This document shows positions 1-7,597 of a stretch of 64,000 nt of DNA, one piece after another (the first letter of the stretch is position 1; each line of letters opens with the position of its first letter). The position numbers and the translations under genes were made by a program. The notes beneath the pieces were generated by a model. That model ran no database searches. It was given only the letters and a program-made list of their open reading frames with translations, and was not told the DNA's origin. This stretch comes from Sphaerochaeta associata (GTDB taxonomy: Bacteria; Spirochaetota; Spirochaetia; Sphaerochaetales; Sphaerochaetaceae): positions 248,001 to 312,000 of the forward strand of contig NZ_CP094929.1 in assembly GCF_022869165.1 (NCBI RefSeq), given 5' to 3'.

Positions 1-1
1 C

Positions 2-292
2 ATAGCCAATACTGGTATTAAGCTGTTTCACATTGATTCTCGGAATCCTTTGAAGGAAGCACTCAAGATTGCCGGTAGCTCTCTCATTCTTACCGGAGCC
101 ATCAATAATCCTGTATCTCTTGTTCAAGGCACTCCCTACTCAATTACCCAGGAAGTGATTCGAACCTTTCGTGAAGGGATCAGTCTTGTCAGCCCGGAAT
201 GTGCTCTTCCAACGAATGTCCCAACACAGAACCTGCGTGCCATTACAGAAACCGCTCACCATATGAATCCTCATACGCTTCCACCAATGTAA
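2..292 (+). CDS. C-terminal fragment of an MtaA/CmuA-type (UroD-fold) methyltransferase
   Basis: The reading frame is open from the window edge to the TAA at 290-292, so only the last 96 or so residues are present. The visible motifs LTGAINNP and SPECALPTNVPTQNL match the C-terminal part of the uroporphyrinogen-decarboxylase-like methyltransferases that move methyl groups from corrinoid proteins to thiol acceptors (MtaA/MtbA/CmuA group). The late GAINNP and CALPxxxPxxNL segments are typical of that group. The true start lies upstream; an internal TTG at 50 is not a likely start. The substrate cannot be told from this fragment. Confidence 0.7.
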   Translation: MANTGIKLFHIDSRNPLKEALKIAGSSLILTGAINNPVSLVQGTPYSITQEVIRTFREGISLVSPECALPTNVPTQNLRAITETAHHMNPHTLPPM

Positions 293-299
293 TATCAAG

Positions 300-690
300 A
301 AGTTATCATTCCACTTGATTTGTGGCGTGATTGGTTGTTAGTGGGGGGTATTTCCCTTTTCATTGATGCTTTGCATCCTCCACTTAGGCTAGTCACAAAG
401 ATTTTGGGACAAGTCGCCGTGGAAGTCTCCATGGATTACAGCAAGTAAACCTGGGGATGATCGTGGAGAACATTGTGGCACAGATGTTGGTTGCAAGCGG
501 GCACAAGCTGTATTTCTATTCCAACTCATCACGAGACGATGCTTTATCGCGTATAGAAATAGATTTTCTCATTGCCAAAAGCAAGGTCAGCAATAAACAC
601 AACATCTCACCTATAGAAGTGAAGTCCAGCAAAAATTACACCCTGACGTCCCTTCAGAAGTTCAGGGCAAAGTTTGCCCAACGCACAAGA
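300..690 (+). pseudogene. Decayed AAA_14/DUF4143 ATPase relic
   Basis: Two pieces of one ATPase family can be read here in different frames. Around 325-365 the translation DWLLVGGI resembles the YLLVGGM motif of the intact paralogue at 2893. From about 448 to 690 the translation contains ENIVAQM, EIDFLI and PIEVKSSKNYT, matching the paralogue's C-terminal nuclease-like region (ENAIAQM, EIDYLI, PIEVKSSKNYT). Walker A and B are gone. A segment at 420-446 (GAAGTCTCC then GGATTACAGCAAG) resembles one unit of the 23-bp repeat at 5702-5793. The gene has been shortened by deletions and its end is joined to yedE. Confidence 0.65.
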
Positions 691-1122
691 CTATGCATGG
701 CAGGAGGAATTCGCGACATCTTTCTCTTCAAGGACCCAACGTTGCTGCTCGGTTCGGCAGCAGTCCTGGTCGTTGCCCTTATTCTGAACCTGGCAACAGG
801 ATCCTTCAAGCTTGGCTTTACCGGCCAGCCGATTGCCCACACCCAGTGGCTGTGGAACTTCCTGGGCATGGGTCTTGTCGGATACGGCTCGGTGCTGCTC
901 GGCGGCTGTCCCCTGCGCCAGACTATTTTGGCAGGGGAAGGCAACAGCGACAGTGCCGTCACCGTACTGGGCTTTCTTGCAGGTGCTGCAGTGAGCCACA
1001 ACTTCGGACTTGCCTCCTCGGGCCAGGGAGCCACCACCGCGGGCAAGATTGCAACCCTCGTCGGCTTTGCCGTCATTACCCTCATTGCTTTGGCAGTGAT
1101 GAAGAAACAAGCAAGGAGCTAA
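457..1122 (+). pseudogene. Chimeric ORF: DUF4143 tail fused in frame to the C-terminal half of YedE
   Basis: The first 75 or so residues are the end of a DUF4143 ATPase (EIDFLI, IEVKSSKNYT). From about residue 78 the protein is a YeeE/YedE-family membrane protein (CMAGGIRD, GGCPLRQ, AAVSHNFGL) with about four hydrophobic segments. YedE in selenium clusters is a multi-pass protein of about 350-400 residues thought to move selenium or sulfur compounds, so roughly the N-terminal half is missing. The switch falls near nucleotide 680 without a stop codon. The ORF ends 4 bp before the TusA-like gene of the same cluster. Transport function is probably lost. A chimeric product is possible but not shown. 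Confidence 0.75.
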
Positions 1123-1126
1123 CACC

Positions 1127-1336
1127 ATGCAGATAGTAGACACCCGCGGGCTTTCCTGCCCTCAGCCGGTCATAGAGACCAAGAAAGCAATCGATGCCAA
1201 GGCAGTCGAGTTGCAGGTACTTGTAGACACCATTGCCGCAAAGGAGAACGTCAGCCGGTATGCAAAGGCGGCCAAGTTCTCTGTCAGCACTGCCGAGACC
1301 GAGTACGGTTGGACCCTGGAGCTGAAAAAGCTGTGA
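1127..1336 (+). CDS. TusA/YedF-like sulfur (selenium) carrier protein
   Basis: A 69-residue protein of the SirA/TusA fold. The signature DTRGLSCPQPVIETKKAI near the N-terminus holds the CPxP motif whose cysteine carries persulfide or selenide in this family. Its position between yedE and selD fits the short YedF-type proteins of selenium clusters, which often have only this N-terminal domain, with the DUF3343 domain encoded separately as here. The stop codon overlaps the GTG start of the next gene, so the two are probably translationally coupled. Role in selenium delivery is inferred from family and context. Confidence 0.85.
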   Translation: MQIVDTRGLSCPQPVIETKKAIDAKAVELQVLVDTIAAKENVSRYAKAAKFSVSTAETEYGWTLELKKL

Positions 1337-1563
1337 AACAGTACATCGCCACCTTCTTCGACCATTGGGGAGCGGTGCAGTTCCGCAATCATGCCAAGGC
1401 CCGTCAGGTGGCGTGCACCCTCAAGCCCGTCCCCCGCTCCCTCTCCTCATCCTGCGGCACCTGTGCCTGGTATGAGAGCGAGGGCTGGGATATCGGATAC
1501 AAGATTGAAGAACTTGAAGCCGTCTACCGTCATGAAGGTGCGCAGTTCGTCAAGGAGATATAG
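1333..1563 (+). CDS. DUF3343 putative Se/S carrier-like protein
   Basis: A 76-residue protein starting at GTG 1333 in the overlap with the preceding TGA (GTGA). That start leaves out a 5' extension lying in the TusA-like gene. The sequence has a short ferredoxin-like DUF3343 layout (FFDHWGAVQFRNHAKA, later SSSCGTCAW with two cysteines two residues apart). In other genomes DUF3343 is fused to the C-terminus of YedF or sits beside it, so this is the split version of YedF. It ends 2 bp before selD. A role handing selenium to SelD is plausible but unproven. Confidence 0.8.
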   Translation: MKQYIATFFDHWGAVQFRNHAKARQVACTLKPVPRSLSSSCGTCAWYESEGWDIGYKIEELEAVYRHEGAQFVKEI

Positions 1564-1565
1564 GT

Positions 1566-2591
1566 ATGGATTCGGTGAAACTCACCCAGATGGTGAAGAC
1601 CAGCGGTTGTGCGGCCAAGTTGCCTCCCAAGCAGCTTCATGAGGTGCTGGACAGTATAGGCTGGATGCACAGCCCCGATCTTGTAGAAGGCTTTGAGGGC
1701 AGTGACGATGCCTGTGTGTACCGCCTTCCGGTCGGAGGCGGTCAAGTAATGTTGCAGACCGTCGACTTCTTTCCTCCCATGGTCGACGATCCCTACCTGT
1801 TCGGCCAAGTTGCTGCTGCAAACGCCTTAAGTGACATCTACGCCATGGGAGGGGAGCCGAAGGTGGCATTGAACCTGGTCTGCTTTCCGTCCTGCCTGGA
1901 CCTGGAAGTGCTCCGACAAATTCTCCTTGGTGGTCAGAGCAAGGTCGCCGAGAGCGGCTCTGTGATAGCCGGCGGGCATACGATCAGCGACGCGACTCCC
2001 AAGTACGGCCTCTGTGTCACCGGCTTTGCACCGGAACACAAGGTCTGGGCCAACCATGGCAGCAAGTCAGGTGATGTGCTCATTCTCACCAAGGCCTTGG
2101 GAGTGGGAATCATCAACACGGCAGTGAAGGCAGGCCTTGCAAGCAAGGAAGCCCAACAGAAAGCCATCTTGAGCATGACCACACTGAACAAGGCCGCCTA
2201 TGAGGCAGCAAGGGACAAGGACGTGCATGCCGCAACCGACATCACCGGCTTTTCCCTGCTCGGTCATGCTCATGAGATGGCAACTGCCAGCAATGTCTCC
2301 TTCATCCTCAATGCGCAAAACATCCCGGTGATCGAGGAAGCGCTGGAGTATGCGTCCATGGGGCTCAATCCCGAGGGGCTGTACAACAACCGTGAGTATC
2401 TGGAGGGTTCTGTTCAGTTCAGAGGCGGGATGGAGCAATCACGCATGGACATCCTCTATGATCCACAGACTTCCGGAGGACTGCTTTTGAGCATGAGCAA
2501 AGCCGATGGGCTTCTCTACAGCCAAGAAACAGGCTTTTCAATCATAGGCGAGGTGGTTGAGAAGGCAGAAGCTCCGTTGCTGGTTGTGTGA
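1566..2591 (+). CDS. selD: Selenide, water dikinase (selenophosphate synthetase)
   Basis: A 341-residue PurM-fold kinase that makes selenophosphate from selenide and ATP for selenocysteine and selenouridine synthesis. The glycine-rich N-terminal loop TSGCAAKL (residues 12-19) carries the catalytic cysteine and lysine; cysteine, not selenocysteine, is used. Also visible are GSDDACVY (about residue 45), the metal/ATP region DFFPPMVDDPYLFGQ, ANALSDIYAMGG, and late TDITGFSLLGHAHEM and DPQTSGGLL. Length is normal for the family. It is the last gene of the selenium cluster and is followed by a terminator at 2664. No selA, selB or selC lies in this window. Confidence 0.95.
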   Translation: MDSVKLTQMVKTSGCAAKLPPKQLHEVLDSIGWMHSPDLVEGFEGSDDACVYRLPVGGGQVMLQTVDFFPPMVDDPYLFGQVAAANALSDIYAMGGEPKVALNLVCFPSCLDLEVLRQILLGGQSKVAESGSVIAGGHTISDATPKYGLCVTGFAPEHKVWANHGSKSGDVLILTKALGVGIINTAVKAGLASKEAQQKAILSMTTLNKAAYEAARDKDVHAATDITGFSLLGHAHEMATASNVSFILNAQNIPVIEEALEYASMGLNPEGLYNNREYLEGSVQFRGGMEQSRMDILYDPQTSGGLLLSMSKADGLLYSQETGFSIIGEVVEKAEAPLLVV

Positions 2592-2663
2592 TAAGTCGGG
2601 TAAGCATTGCTTCTTGGGGCGGTATATCCATAATTGCCGTGCAGGGTTTCGGACTGTAAGAAG

Positions 2664-2695
2664 AAGGGTTTCGATACGTCGAACCCTTATTTTTT
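2664..2695 (+). terminator. Rho-independent terminator after selD
   Basis: A stem of AAGGG-TTCGA paired with TCGAACCCTT (one bulged T, loop about TACG) is followed by ATTTTTTACT. It lies 72 bp after the selD stop and closes the selenium operon. Confidence 0.75.
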
Positions 2696-2701
2696 ACTCC
2701 A

Positions 2702-2793
2702 GTGGTCTGTACATCTTACTTGAATTTCCTCCAGCACAAATCCCGGGGAGGTTGCGTTCTCATCGGCCTTGCTCTTTCCAGCCAATGTGCGCG
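2702..2793 (+). repeat. Dispersed 159-bp element, copy A (3'-truncated)
   Basis: It starts with the left terminal motif GTGGTCTG at 2702. It keeps the internal block with GTTGCGTTCTC, TCGGCCTTGCT and AGCCAATGTGC that marks the family, but ends before the right terminal repeat. It is more diverged than the copies at 7249, 38392, 43388 and 48698. It sits between the selD terminator and the repeats in front of the next ATPase. Confidence 0.6.
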
Positions 2794-2866
2794 TAGCGGT
2801 GGATTGTAAAGATTAATACCTTGCGTATAGCGGGTTTTTATCATAATATTACCTTGCGTATAGCGG
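2788..2866 (+). promoter_or_regulatory. Direct repeats around a promoter for the ATPase at 2893
   Basis: The 17-bp sequence TACCTTGCGTATAGCGG occurs identically at 2817-2833 and 2850-2866, 33 bp apart. A degenerate third copy with GCGCGTAGCGGTGGATTG lies at 2789-2806. A promoter-like pair, TTGCGT (2821-2826) and TAATAT (2844-2849) with a 17-bp spacer, is bracketed by the two perfect copies. That suits a repressor or autoregulator site. The binding protein is unknown; the ATPase itself is a candidate. Confidence 0.5.
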
Positions 2867-2892
2867 AGGATTGAAGCCGGGGGGATGTCCTG

Positions 2893-4263
2893 ATGGAAAT
2901 TAAAAGAAACATATACAACAGAATCCTTGAGTGGAAGAAGCAGGCCAATGGAACGAAAGCTCTCTTAATTGAAGGAGCAAGGAGAATTGGGAAATCTACT
3001 GTGGTAGAGGAAATAGGAAAGAATGAATATAAATCCTTCATTATGGTTGATTTCAATAAAGCAAGCACGAAAGTCAAAGATTGTTTTAATGACTTGAATA
3101 ACCTAGATCTCTTTTTTCAGACTCTTATGCTGGAATACAATCAGCGACTCTACAGAAGAGAATCCTTGATAATTTTTGATGAAATCCAAAAGTTTCCAAA
3201 GGCAAGGGAAGCCATTAAATATCTTGTTGCAGACGGAAGATATGATTACATAGAAACTGGCTCACTGATTTCCATTAGGGAGAATGTAGAAGGGATAACC
3301 CTGCCTTCGGAAGAAAGAAAGATTAAAATGCATCCTGTGGATTTTAAAGAATTCATGATGTATATGGGTGAAGGTATTCTGTTGGAATATATTGGCGACT
3401 GCTATAGGAGAAAAGTGCCGCTAGAACAGAGATTCCACAGCAAGGCAATGCATCTCTTCAAAGAGTATCTTCTTGTCGGGGGAATGCCGCAGGCTATTGT
3501 AGCTTTTGCTTCAAACGGAAGGGATTTTGAGGCTGCTGACATTGAGAAGCGGGATATCCTTTCGCTATATCGCGATGACATCAAAAAAGCGGCCAAAAAA
3601 TACAGCTCTCGAGTATCCGCAGTATTTGAAAACATACCAGCTTATCTTTCAACGCATGAGAAAAGGATTGTTTTGAATGAACTCGAGAAAGATGGTCGTT
3701 TTAGTATGTATGATGAGCCTCTGTTCTGGCTGGAAGACTCGATGATGTGCAATCTCTGCTACAAGTGTAATGATCCAAATGTAGGTCTGGCCCTTAACAA
3801 GAATGATTCTTATGTGAAGTGTTATATGGGTGACACCGGTTTGCTGACTTCCTTGGCATTCAGTGAAAACGAAATCGCTGACCAGCAATTATATAAAGAA
3901 ATCCTGAATGATAAGCTTTCCTTGAATGAAGGGATGCTGTATGAAAATGCTATTGCGCAGATGATTACTGCCATGGGAAGGAAACTGTACTTCTACACAA
4001 GGTATAGTAATGAAAGGCATCGAAATGACATTGAAATAGATTATTTGATTTCAAATGAACGAAAAACCAATTACAGGATTAATCCAATAGAGGTTAAGTC
4101 ATCGAAAAATTACACGTCTACATCTTTAGGAAGATTCAAGGAAGTGTTTGGTAGGAAGATTGAGTATCAGATGATCATTCATCCAAAAAATTTCTCGGTT
4201 GTTGATGACATCATAAGAATTCCTCCTTATATGCTATGGGCGGCCTTTGAAAACTTTTCTTGA
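2893..4263 (+). CDS. AAA_14/DUF4143 ATPase with nuclease-like C-terminal domain
   Basis: A 456-residue protein. Walker A is GARRIGKST (residues 28-36) and Walker B is LIIFDEIQKFP (about residue 92). A central part with LLVGGMPQAIVAF is typical of DUF4143 proteins. The C-terminal domain contains EIDYLI followed by PIEVKSSKNY (about residues 383-404), spaced like the D...ExK core of PD-(D/E)XK nucleases. The start follows GGGGGATGTCCTG. It is closest to the relic at 300-690. Base composition is A/T-richer than the selenium cluster, which suggests transfer. The family is abundant and its function is poorly known; DNA or RNA processing and defence-like roles have been proposed only by domain inference. 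Confidence 0.85.
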   Translation: MEIKRNIYNRILEWKKQANGTKALLIEGARRIGKSTVVEEIGKNEYKSFIMVDFNKASTKVKDCFNDLNNLDLFFQTLMLEYNQRLYRRESLIIFDEIQKFPKAREAIKYLVADGRYDYIETGSLISIRENVEGITLPSEERKIKMHPVDFKEFMMYMGEGILLEYIGDCYRRKVPLEQRFHSKAMHLFKEYLLVGGMPQAIVAFASNGRDFEAADIEKRDILSLYRDDIKKAAKKYSSRVSAVFENIPAYLSTHEKRIVLNELEKDGRFSMYDEPLFWLEDSMMCNLCYKCNDPNVGLALNKNDSYVKCYMGDTGLLTSLAFSENEIADQQLYKEILNDKLSLNEGMLYENAIAQMITAMGRKLYFYTRYSNERHRNDIEIDYLISNERKTNYRINPIEVKSSKNYTSTSLGRFKEVFGRKIEYQMIIHPKNFSVVDDIIRIPPYMLWAAFENFS

Positions 4264-4288
4264 CAGGTACAGCTTCTCTAGGAGTATT

Positions 4289-4385
4289 CACGAATTTCAC
4301 CGATTGAAGTCTCCGAAAAACACCGAATGAAACTCACGAATTTAACCGAAAGATGTTGATGATTCCCTATCTTGCACTATACTAT
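4289..4385 (+). promoter_or_regulatory. Three 23-bp-period repeats abutting a promoter
   Basis: Related 15-bp cores CACGAATTTCACCGA (4289), TCCGAAAAACACCGA (4312) and CACGAATTTAACCGA (4335) recur with an exact 23-bp period. The third unit touches a promoter-like TTGATG (4356-4361), 18-bp spacer, TACTAT (4380-4385). The start codon of the next gene is at 4405. The same layout with a different repeat sequence precedes the paralogue at 5854. Confidence 0.6.
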
Positions 4386-4404
4386 ATGTAAAAGAGGAAT
4401 AGAG

Positions 4405-5670
4405 ATGGATCCTTCACAATATCGTCCTAGAGTGATCGATGAGCTGGTTGAACAATACTTACAGGCATTTGGAGCAATTTGTATTGAGGGTCCAAAGTGG
4501 TGTGGGAAGACGTGGACTGCACATATGCATGCAAAGAGTGCATTTCTTGTAAGTGATCCAGCGGGTAATTTTCAAAACCGGCAATTGGCACAGCTTGACC
4601 CCTCAATCGTACTGGATGGGCAGTTTCCACGATTGATTGATGAGTGGCAGGAAGTGCCTTCCCTCTGGGATGCCGTCAGGTTTAAAGTTGATGACCAGGC
4701 AGTAAAGGGACAATTCATTCTTACCGGTTCTGCAACGCCAAAGCGTAGGGGAGTGATGCATTCTGGAACCGGTCGAATAGCGCGATTGAGAATGATGTCA
4801 ATGTCACTGTATGAATCCGGAGATTCCACAGGCTTCATCTCTCTTAAGGATATTTGTAACTCAGTATATGAGACAAAGTTGACAGGGGAGGTCCAATTAC
4901 GGACTATTGCTGCTCTCATTCTTAGGGGAGGATGGCCTGGGAGTATTGGATTGTCTACAAAAAATGCTGTTCTGATCCCAAGGATGTACTTGAAAAACGT
5001 TGTTGATGATGATGTTGACAAGATTGATGATACCAAGAGAGACAAAGCCAAGATGAGGCTTCTGTTACGCTCTCTCGCAAGAAACGAGAGTACAACTGTA
5101 GGAAAAAAGAAGCTCAAGGACGATATAATGGGTGTAGAGAAGGATTCAATTGATGAAGACACCATAACCGATTATCTCGATGTGTTTACCAGCCTCTTCA
5201 TCTTGGAGAACCAAAAACCCTATGGAGCATCGCTACGGTCATCGCTTTCTATCAGACAAGCAGAGAAACGTCATATCACTGATCCGTCATTTGCCTGCTC
5301 ACTTCTAGGAATCACCCAGGAAGACAAGCTTATCGGTGATCTCCAAACGTTCGGGTTCATGTTTGAAGCGTTGTGTGTACGGGATCTTAGGATTTATGCT
5401 CAAGCGTTTGGTGGGGAGTTATACCATTATCAGGATTACGAGAACAATGAGATAGATGCAGTCATCGAAATGCCGGATGGCTCTTGGAGCGCATTTGAGA
5501 TCAAGCTTGGAGCCAATCAGATTGATGCGGCTGCACAGTCGTTGTTAAAGATTCAGGCTAAATTTCTTAAGCCGGCTTCCTCCTTGTGTGTAATTTGTGG
5601 CCTTTCGAATGCAGCCTATAGACGTCCTGATGGGGTATATGTTGTACCTTTGACTGCATTGAGGCCTTGA
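4405..5670 (+). CDS. AAA_14/DUF4143 ATPase, paralogue 1 of a tandem pair
   Basis: 421 residues from ATG 4405, chosen because AGAGGAAT lies just upstream and the paralogue at 5854 begins at the matching residue; an upstream in-frame start at 4372 would fall inside the promoter. Walker A is GPKWCGKT (about residue 24). A Walker-B-like LIDEWQEVP follows near residue 76. The wording GGWPGSIG and FGFMFEALCVRDLR is typical of this branch. The C-terminal NEIDAVIEMPDG...FEIKLG keeps a D...ExK nuclease-like core. It shares length and order of motifs with the next gene, so the two arose by duplication. Promoter with 23-bp repeats at 4289-4385. Confidence 0.85.
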   Translation: MDPSQYRPRVIDELVEQYLQAFGAICIEGPKWCGKTWTAHMHAKSAFLVSDPAGNFQNRQLAQLDPSIVLDGQFPRLIDEWQEVPSLWDAVRFKVDDQAVKGQFILTGSATPKRRGVMHSGTGRIARLRMMSMSLYESGDSTGFISLKDICNSVYETKLTGEVQLRTIAALILRGGWPGSIGLSTKNAVLIPRMYLKNVVDDDVDKIDDTKRDKAKMRLLLRSLARNESTTVGKKKLKDDIMGVEKDSIDEDTITDYLDVFTSLFILENQKPYGASLRSSLSIRQAEKRHITDPSFACSLLGITQEDKLIGDLQTFGFMFEALCVRDLRIYAQAFGGELYHYQDYENNEIDAVIEMPDGSWSAFEIKLGANQIDAAAQSLLKIQAKFLKPASSLCVICGLSNAAYRRPDGVYVVPLTALRP

Positions 5671-5701
5671 AGACGGAAAAACCTTGAATTCGCAAGGTGA
5701 G

Positions 5702-5829
5702 AGTGGTTTACCGCAAGAGTCTCCAGTGGATTACCACAAGAGTCTCCAGTGGTTTACCGCAAGAGTCTCCAGTGGTTTACCGCAAGAGTCAATTTCTTTA
5801 TTGATTATATTTCTATGGAGTAGTAGTAT
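5702..5829 (+). promoter_or_regulatory. Four tandem 23-bp repeats upstream of a promoter
   Basis: Units start at 5702, 5725, 5748 and 5771, each beginning AGTGGTTTACCGCAAGAGTC or a close variant (unit 2 has two substitutions; unit 4 loses the last bases). They run up to a promoter-like TTGATT (5801-5806), 17-bp spacer, TAGTAT (5824-5829). A ribosome site CTGGAG precedes ATG 5854. There are no spacers between units, so this is not a CRISPR array. The core ACCG...GAGTCTCC resembles the unit before the paralogue at 4405 (ACCG...GAAGTCTCC). Confidence 0.7.
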
Positions 5830-5853
5830 ATAGTAAACAAAACTGGAGATACA

Positions 5854-7119
5854 ATGAGCCAATATATTCCCCGTGTTATTGATACGCTATTGGAAGAGTA
5901 TTTGGAAACCTTTGGAGCTGTATATATCCGAGGACCTAAATGGTGTGGGAAAACAACCACAGCGGAGCAGAAAGCAAAGAGCATTGTCAGATTTCAAGAC
6001 CCTAAAACCGGGGAATCCAACCGGATGATGGCGGAAATTGATCCCTCACTATTATTGAAAGGGGATAATCCAAGATTACTAGATGAATGGCAAGTCGTCC
6101 CAAAAATCTGGGATGCAGTAAGGCTGCAGGTTGATGATTTGAAAGTTGAAGGTTTATTCATTCTAACGGGTTCAACCGTTCCTGTCGATGATGATCAACG
6201 GCATTCTGGAACTGGGCGAATCAGTAGGTTGACTATGAGACCAATGAGTCTCATGGAATCCGGAGAGTCCAATGGGAAAGTCTCCTTATCTTCTTTGTTT
6301 CTTGGTAAGGCGATTGAACCAGGGATGCTATCCAGCTTGGCAATACCTCAGTTGGCGTATGTCATGGTTCGGGGTGGGTGGCCGGCTTCAATTGGAAAAT
6401 CAGAAAGAGCCGCAGGACTCATAGCACAAGAATATTTGGTTTCTTTGGCGGAAAGTGATGTGTCAAGGACTACAAAGACTCAAAAAAACCCAGAGAGAGT
6501 ACATGCACTTCTCAGAAGCTATGCACGAAACGTTTCAACCTTGGCTACGAATGAGAATATTATGAGAGATATCTCAGAAAATGACATGTCATTTTCTGAA
6601 TCTCTTTATTATGAGTATCTCAATGCGTTGCAAAGGTTGTATGTCATTGAAGACGTTTCTGCGTGGAAACCTTCAATCCGTTCAAAAACTGCAATTCGGT
6701 CACGCCCGAAGCGGGAATTTGTCGATCCTTCACTTGCCGTCGCAGCAATAGGTTTAAGCTCGGCTATGTTGCTTGAAAACCTAGAGTACATGGGTTTTGT
6801 ATTTGAGACCCTTTGTATCCGAGACTTGCGAGTATATTCACAACCGTTGGGAGGAACGGTCTCGTACTATCATGACAGGTATGACCTTGAGTGTGATTGT
6901 GTGCTCCATCTCAGGGATGGACGATATGCTCTCATTGAATGCAAGTTGGGTGGCAGCAGGATAGATGAAGGTGCTGCTCACCTTCTTGAGTTGAATTCAC
7001 TCATTAAGCAACATGGAATGAAGAAACCATCTTTCCTCATGGTACTTACAGCAACAAACACTGCCTATGCAAGACCTGATGGTGTATTGGTTGTTCCTAT
7101 TGGATGTCTGGGAATTTAG
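5854..7119 (+). CDS. AAA_14/DUF4143 ATPase, paralogue 2 of a tandem pair
   Basis: 421 residues, the same length as the gene before it. Walker A is GPKWCGKTTT (about residue 24) and the acidic strand is LLDEWQVVP. Later motifs GGWPASIG, GFVFETLCIRDLRVYS and YLVSLAESDV follow the paralogue's order. The nuclease-like core reads ECDCVLHLRDGRYALIECKLG split as ECDCV and ECK, so Asp and ECK are present. The ribosome site CTGGAG lies 6 bp before ATG. It has its own 23-bp repeat array and promoter, so the pair is not simply one operon. A perfect hairpin at 7175-7218 follows. Molecular function unknown. Confidence 0.85.
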   Translation: MSQYIPRVIDTLLEEYLETFGAVYIRGPKWCGKTTTAEQKAKSIVRFQDPKTGESNRMMAEIDPSLLLKGDNPRLLDEWQVVPKIWDAVRLQVDDLKVEGLFILTGSTVPVDDDQRHSGTGRISRLTMRPMSLMESGESNGKVSLSSLFLGKAIEPGMLSSLAIPQLAYVMVRGGWPASIGKSERAAGLIAQEYLVSLAESDVSRTTKTQKNPERVHALLRSYARNVSTLATNENIMRDISENDMSFSESLYYEYLNALQRLYVIEDVSAWKPSIRSKTAIRSRPKREFVDPSLAVAAIGLSSAMLLENLEYMGFVFETLCIRDLRVYSQPLGGTVSYYHDRYDLECDCVLHLRDGRYALIECKLGGSRIDEGAAHLLELNSLIKQHGMKKPSFLMVLTATNTAYARPDGVLVVPIGCLGI

Positions 7120-7174
7120 TTTTACCTCAGCTTGGCTGCTACCATGAATAAGCTTGAGTTAGAGGTTCATAAAT

Positions 7175-7218
7175 ACTAAAGAGCCTGTCCTGGCCGAAGT
7201 TCAGACAGGCTCTTTAGT
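7175..7218. terminator. Perfect 15-bp hairpin after the ATPase gene
   Basis: ACTAAAGAGCCTGTC (7175-7189) pairs exactly with GACAGGCTCTTTAGT (7204-7218) around a 14-nt loop. No T tract follows, only a few T residues further on. It probably ends transcription or protects the 3' end of the mRNA, and could act in either direction. Confidence 0.55.
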
Positions 7219-7248
7219 GTCAATGCATTTTGATTTTCACAACATAGA

Positions 7249-7406
7249 GTGGGCTGCAAATCATCTCTCATGAACTATCTTCGGCATAAACGTCGGGCAA
7301 CCGCGTTCTCCTCTGTCGGATATTGCAGCTAGCTCCTCCTTCACGGCCTTGCTGCTCACTGTTTTCGTTCGAAGTTATTACGCAAGTACTTTGCTTCACA
7401 GCCCAC
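7249..7406 (+). repeat. Dispersed 159-bp element, copy B (complete)
   Basis: 158 bp bounded by GTGGGCTG (7249) and CAGCCCAC (ending 7406), perfect 8-bp inverted repeats. The interior has TTCGGCATAAACGTCGG, CGTTCTC, GGCCTTGCTGCTCACTG and TCGAAG in the order shared by all copies. It lies upstream of the AlbA_2 gene. From 7278 to about 7470, past the right end, the sequence is repeated at 9241-9432. Confidence 0.75.
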
Positions 7407-7440
7407 TTGTAAAAAACTTCACAAATCCATTGAGTTTCGA

Positions 7441-7575
7441 ATTTGAGAAGATTCAAGGCAATTTGAGAAGATTTAAAATAATTTGAGAATAATTTGCGAA
7501 TTTGAAATTTGATTTATGATAATATTTCTGAGATTTGAGAAGTTTATTGATTTGTTACTCTGCATATGCCATAAT
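7441..7575 (+). promoter_or_regulatory. ATTTGAGAAG repeats with 20-bp period and promoter of the AlbA_2 gene
   Basis: ATTTGAGAAG or a one-base variant occurs at 7441, 7461 and 7481 (20-bp steps, about two helix turns) and again at 7533-7542. Four bases later is a promoter-like TTGATT (7547-7552), 17-bp spacer, CATAAT (7570-7575). The spacing suggests a protein bound on one face of the helix. Two copies of the motif with the same 20-bp step are found at 9403 and 9423, where no gene follows. Confidence 0.6.
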
Positions 7576-7597
7576 ATCAAAATAGGAGGGAATCCAT

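Noticed and set aside
2592-2690. Possible selC tRNA after selD
   Set aside because: The hairpin at 2664 is a terminator; no cloverleaf with a TCA anticodon and long extra arm can be drawn.
5702-5793. Possible CRISPR array
   Set aside because: The 23-bp units are directly adjacent with no spacers and there are no cas genes; this is a tandem operator-like repeat.
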